64,000 nt of DNA. It comes from Deltaproteobacteria bacterium (GTDB lineage Bacteria > Myxococcota > UBA727 > VGSZ01). How positions within the stretch are numbered: the stretch's first letter is position 1; each line of letters starts with the position of its first letter. The stretch spans positions 484,826-548,825 of the forward strand of contig JACOUT010000014.1 of NCBI GenBank assembly GCA_016177705.1. The letters are read 5' to 3'. The notes below the pieces were generated by a model. That model saw nothing but the letters and a program-made list of their open reading frames with translations, searched no databases and had not been told where the DNA came from. A program made the position numbers and the translations under genes. Below are positions 60,405 to 64,000 of this stretch, piece by piece.

Positions 60405-61862
60405 ATGGACAAGCGCACCGAATTCCCCACCTACCTCGTCAAGGACATCAGCCAGGCCGAGCTGGGCCGCAAGAAGATCCGCATGGCGGAAAAGGAGATG
60501 CCCGGCCTGATGGCGATGCGCAGCGAGTACAAGGGCAAGCACCCGCTCAAGGGCGCGCGCGTCGCCGGCTGCCTGCACATGACCATCGAGACCGCGGTCT
60601 TGATCGAGACGCTCAAGGAGCTCGGCGCCGAGGTCAGCTGGACGAGCTGCAACATCTTCTCGACGCAGGACGAGGCCGCCGCGGCCATCGCCAAGGGGGG
60701 CACGCCGGTGTTCGCGTGGAAGGGCGAGAGCCTGCCCGAGTACTGGGCCAACATCGACATGCAGCTCGAGGCCTTCCAAGGTGGCAAGGGCCCGAACATG
60801 ATCCTCGACGACGGCGGCGACCTGACGTTGCTCTTGCACAAGGGCGCCGAGTGCGAGAAGGCAGGCAAGGCGCCTGAGCCGTCGACCGCGACCAACGACG
60901 AGCTGCGCGTGGTGCTCACCACCATCAAGAACAGCATGGCGAAGGACGCCAAGCGCTTCACGCGCCTGGCCGCCGAGGTGAAGGGTGTCTCCGAGGAGAC
61001 CACCACCGGCGTGCACCGCCTCTACGAGATGGCGACCAACAAGGCGCTGTTGTGGCCGGCCATCAACGTCAACGACTCGGTCACCAAGTCGAAGTTCGAC
61101 AACAAGTACGGCTGCCGCGAGTCGCTGTTCGACGGCATCAAGCGCGCCACCGACGTGATGGTGGCGGGCAAGGTGGTGGTGATCGCGGGCTTCGGCGACG
61201 TCGGCAAGGGCTGCGCGCAGGCGGCGCGCGGCCTGGGCGCGCGCGTGGCGGTCACCGAGGTCGATCCCATCTGCGCCCTGCAGGCGGCGATGGAGGGCTA
61301 CGACGTCGTCACCATGGACGAGGTGGCAGGCACCGGCGACATCTTCGTCACCGCCACCGGCTGTGTCGACGTGGTCACCGGCAAGCACATGCAGGCGATG
61401 AAGGACGGCGCCATCCTGTGCAACATCGGCCACTTCGATAGCGAGATCGAGGTCGCCTGGCTCGAGAAGAACCCCGAGATCAAGGAGGAGAACGTCAAGC
61501 CGCAGGTGGACGAGTTCATCTTCCCCGACGGCAAGCGCATCACGCTGTTGGCGCGCGGGCGCCTGGTCAACCTCGGCTGCGCCACCGGCCACCCGAGCTT
61601 CGTCATGTCGAACTCGTTCTCGAACCAGGTGATGGCGCAGATCGCGCTGTGGAACTCGTCCAGCAAGGGCAAGGACGAGCTGACCGGCATGAGCTTCGCC
61701 ACCGGCACGGTCTCGGTGCTGCCGAAGAAGCTCGACGAGAAGGTGGCCATGCTCCACCTCGCCAAAGTGGGCGCCAAGCTGACCAAGCTGACGAGCGAGC
61801 AAGCGAAGTACCTCGGCACCGCGGTGGAAGGGCCGTTCAAGCCCGAGTGGTACCGCTACTGA
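60405..61862 (+). CDS. ahcY: S-adenosylhomocysteine hydrolase
   Basis: A 485-residue NAD-dependent enzyme that reversibly hydrolyses S-adenosylhomocysteine to adenosine and homocysteine, closing the SAM cycle. Visible motifs are ARVAGCLHMTIETAVLIETL, SCNIFSTQDEAAAAI, TGVHRLYEM, the NAD-binding GFGDVGKGCAQAARG and the C-terminal KPEWYRY with the conserved Lys and Tyr. The 40-residue insert (GKAPEPSTATNDE region) is usual for many bacterial enzymes. GAGGAG lies eight bases before the ATG. The stop overlaps the start of the UbiA-like gene (TGATG). Confidence 0.98.
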   Translation: MDKRTEFPTYLVKDISQAELGRKKIRMAEKEMPGLMAMRSEYKGKHPLKGARVAGCLHMTIETAVLIETLKELGAEVSWTSCNIFSTQDEAAAAIAKGGTPVFAWKGESLPEYWANIDMQLEAFQGGKGPNMILDDGGDLTLLLHKGAECEKAGKAPEPSTATNDELRVVLTTIKNSMAKDAKRFTRLAAEVKGVSEETTTGVHRLYEMATNKALLWPAINVNDSVTKSKFDNKYGCRESLFDGIKRATDVMVAGKVVVIAGFGDVGKGCAQAARGLGARVAVTEVDPICALQAAMEGYDVVTMDEVAGTGDIFVTATGCVDVVTGKHMQAMKDGAILCNIGHFDSEIEVAWLEKNPEIKEENVKPQVDEFIFPDGKRITLLARGRLVNLGCATGHPSFVMSNSFSNQVMAQIALWNSSSKGKDELTGMSFATGTVSVLPKKLDEKVAMLHLAKVGAKLTKLTSEQAKYLGTAVEGPFKPEWYRY

Positions 61863-62719
61863 TGGGCGCGCTCGCGCTCGTGGCGTCGATCGCGCGGCTG
61901 CACATCGTCGCGATCGGCGCCATGGGCGCGCTCACCTTCGGCTTCGTCTTCACCGGCGAGCGCCCGTGGCTCGTCGCGGGGCTGGCCGCGCTCGACTGGT
62001 TCGTCGTCAACCTGCTGAACCGCGTCGTCGATCTGCGCGAGGACACGGCCAACGGCATCCGCGGCGCCGACGTGGTGGCGCGCCACCGCGGCCTTGTGTT
62101 GACGGTCGGCGTGGCGGTGCTGCTCGCGTCGCTCGTCGCCACCGCCGTGCTGGCGCCGCTGTTGCTGCTGCCGCGCCTCGCCTTTCATGCGCTCGGCTTC
62201 GCCTACAACTGGCCGCTGTCCGGCGGCCGGCGCCTCAAGCAGCGCTATTTTTGGAAGAACACGGCGAGCGCCACCGGCTTCGTGCTCACGTGCTTTGCGG
62301 CGCCGCTGTTGGCGGCGCACCAGCTCATCACGTCGACGACGGCGATCGCCGCCACCGCGGTGTTCTTCGTCTTGTTCGAGCTGTCCTACGAGGTGCTCTA
62401 CGACCTGCGCGACGTCGAGGGTGACCGGCTCGCCGACGTGCGGAGCTACCCGGTGGTGCACGGCATCGACGGCGGCTGGCGCATCGCCTTCGGCCTGATG
62501 GCGGCGTCCTGCGCGGCGGTGTTCAGCGCCTTCGCGCTCGGGCTCGTGCCGTGGCGCGTCGCCATCATGGGTACGGCGCCGTTGATCCAGCTCGCCTGGA
62601 GCGCGCGCGTGCGCCGGCGCGGCATCACGTCGAAGGACTGCATCGGCATCACCTGGATCGGCGTGGCCTTGCTCGCCGGCTGGCACGTCTGGGAGGCGCT
62701 CGGGCTGCCGGGCGCGTAG
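61862..62719 (+). CDS. UbiA-family prenyltransferase
   Basis: A 285-residue polytopic membrane protein with about eight helices. The first aspartate-rich motif is NLLNRVVDLREDTANG, the second YDLRDVEGDRLADV, as in UbiA/MenA-type enzymes that transfer a prenyl chain to an aromatic or other acceptor. FAYNWPLSGGRRLKQ in the loop between is also family-like. Which quinone or lipid it makes is not clear. It starts at the TGATG overlap with ahcY, so it is co-translated with the SAM-cycle enzyme, perhaps because later steps use SAM. Confidence 0.85.
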   Translation: MGALALVASIARLHIVAIGAMGALTFGFVFTGERPWLVAGLAALDWFVVNLLNRVVDLREDTANGIRGADVVARHRGLVLTVGVAVLLASLVATAVLAPLLLLPRLAFHALGFAYNWPLSGGRRLKQRYFWKNTASATGFVLTCFAAPLLAAHQLITSTTAIAATAVFFVLFELSYEVLYDLRDVEGDRLADVRSYPVVHGIDGGWRIAFGLMAASCAAVFSAFALGLVPWRVAIMGTAPLIQLAWSARVRRRGITSKDCIGITWIGVALLAGWHVWEALGLPGA

Positions 62720-62729
62720 CCTGTCGTCG

Positions 62730-63479
<750 letters not shown>

Positions 63480-63483
63480 GCGC

Positions 63484-64000
63484 TCACTTCTTCTTGCAGG
63501 TCGACTCGGCGAGCGTGAACCACTTGCCGTCGGGTCCCGCCATCTCGATCAGCGAGGCCATCTCCTTGGCGCCCTTCTTGGTCATCGTGTCCTTGATCTG
63601 CATCTTCTGCGGGCCCATCTGGAACTCGCCGGCGAAGGACAGCTTGTCGCCGTCCCAGCCCTTGGACGCCATGTGCGTGATCATGCCCATGCCGTCGAGG
63701 TCGGTGCGCGCGAACTGCGACTTGCTCGGGTCGTAGGCGATGAACGACGACATCACGTAGGGCGTCGCGTTGTCTTTGGTCTTCTTCTCCTCGTAGCGCA
63801 TCGTGCGGAAGTAGCCGTTCAGGTCCGACTTGACCTCGACCGAGGCGCTGACCGGGTGGCCCTTGCCGAAGCTCGAGTCGTTCATCTTGCCGTCGCACTT
63901 CCACTTGCCCTCGATGGGCGCCAGCTCGCCGAGCTGGGCGGCCGGGGGCGGCGGACCCGCGGGCGCGGCGGCGGCCGGCGCGGCGGCGGCGGCGGCCGGC
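63484..64000 (-). CDS. DUF1579-like protein (N-terminus beyond the right edge)
   Basis: The C-terminal part of a protein running in from outside the window. About 172 codons are visible: an Ala/Pro-rich stretch, then LGELAPIEGKWKCDGKM and a beta-rich domain with FRTMRYEEKKTKDNATPYVM, ARTDLDGMGMITHMASKGWD and a final TCKKK. The GKWKCDGK start and the repeated beta hairpins fit DUF1579-type lipocalin-like domains, which have no settled function. Four bases separate its stop from the GTG of the enoyl-CoA hydratase gene. Confidence 0.65.
   Translation of the reverse strand, partial: PAAAAAAPAAAAPAGPPPPAAQLGELAPIEGKWKCDGKMNDSSFGKGHPVSASVEVKSDLNGYFRTMRYEEKKTKDNATPYVMSSFIAYDPSKSQFARTDLDGMGMITHMASKGWDGDKLSFAGEFQMGPQKMQIKDTMTKKGAKEMASLIEMAGPDGKWFTLAESTCKKK

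Overview
The window is very GC-rich, gene-dense bacterial chromosome. Several features point to a Myxococcota or related former-deltaproteobacterial lineage: a MYXO-CTERM-like C-terminal tail next to a long Gly-Glu repeat (36784-37689), a second Gly-Glu lipoprotein with thrombospondin type 3 repeats (57501-59294), many small lipoproteins of unknown function, Asp-Gly-Gly-rich linkers, a GH57/DUF4912 gene pair, and many one-protein signalling fusions. No rRNA, tRNA, CRISPR array, prophage or complete insertion sequence was seen. Both edges cut genes: valS on the left and a DUF1579-like gene on the right.

Layout. 1-4.8 kb, minus: valS, then a minor-pilin operon (fimT-like, pilV-like, pilW-like, pilX-like). 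4.9-9.3 kb, plus: nadC, birA and two envelope proteins. 9.3-12.1 kb: a divergent pair of peptidoglycan genes (transpeptidase and lytic transglycosylase). 12.1-15.5 kb: a hybrid sensor kinase, then an MNT-HEPN toxin-antitoxin pair. 15.5-18.6 kb: an outer-membrane protein and an M61 peptidase. 18.6-23.4 kb, minus: a carbohydrate cluster (DUF4912, GH57 branching enzyme, Nudix, rpiA) and a lipoprotein. 23.5-28.8 kb: HAD phosphatase, lipoproteins, Nudix, uppP and a TetR regulator. 28.9-33.9 kb, plus: an M48 peptidase carrying a pilin-like helix, a GspE-N/receiver/TPR protein and an FHA-GAF-cyclase. 33.9-40.4 kb: a Fur-family regulator, several lipoproteins, the MYXO-CTERM protein, and an ECF sigma/anti-sigma pair. 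40.5-42.7 kb: a foldback element, vapBC, a strongly structured intergenic segment, and rpsI-rplM. 42.8-48.6 kb: a peptide-binding lipoprotein, a [2Fe-2S] ferredoxin, a receiver-Ser/Thr kinase fusion, metK and two lipoproteins. 48.7-59.3 kb: a TonB-linked receptor, Nudix, a double-length ThyX-like protein, an RNA m5C methyltransferase, an MMPL exporter and the TSP3 lipoprotein. 59.4-64 kb: sahR-ahcY-UbiA, enoyl-CoA hydratase and the DUF1579-like gene.

How the genes fit together. metK and sahR-ahcY hold much of the S-adenosylmethionine cycle and its probable SAH-responsive repressor. uppP, the transpeptidase and the lytic transglycosylase serve the cell wall. The minor pilins, the GspE-N protein and the pilin-like helix in the M48 protein suggest type IV pilus or secretion biology.

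The most unusual sequence signals are these: ten start codons on both strands placed exactly 6 nt after a TANNNT-like hexamer and lacking a Shine-Dalgarno (a probable leaderless start class); the M48/pilin chimera; the ThyX duplication with degenerate signature motifs; the structured segment at 41511-41699; and the 36-bp-armed foldback element at 40540-40790. Tight start/stop overlaps (GTGA, ATGA, TGATG) recur and suggest translational coupling.
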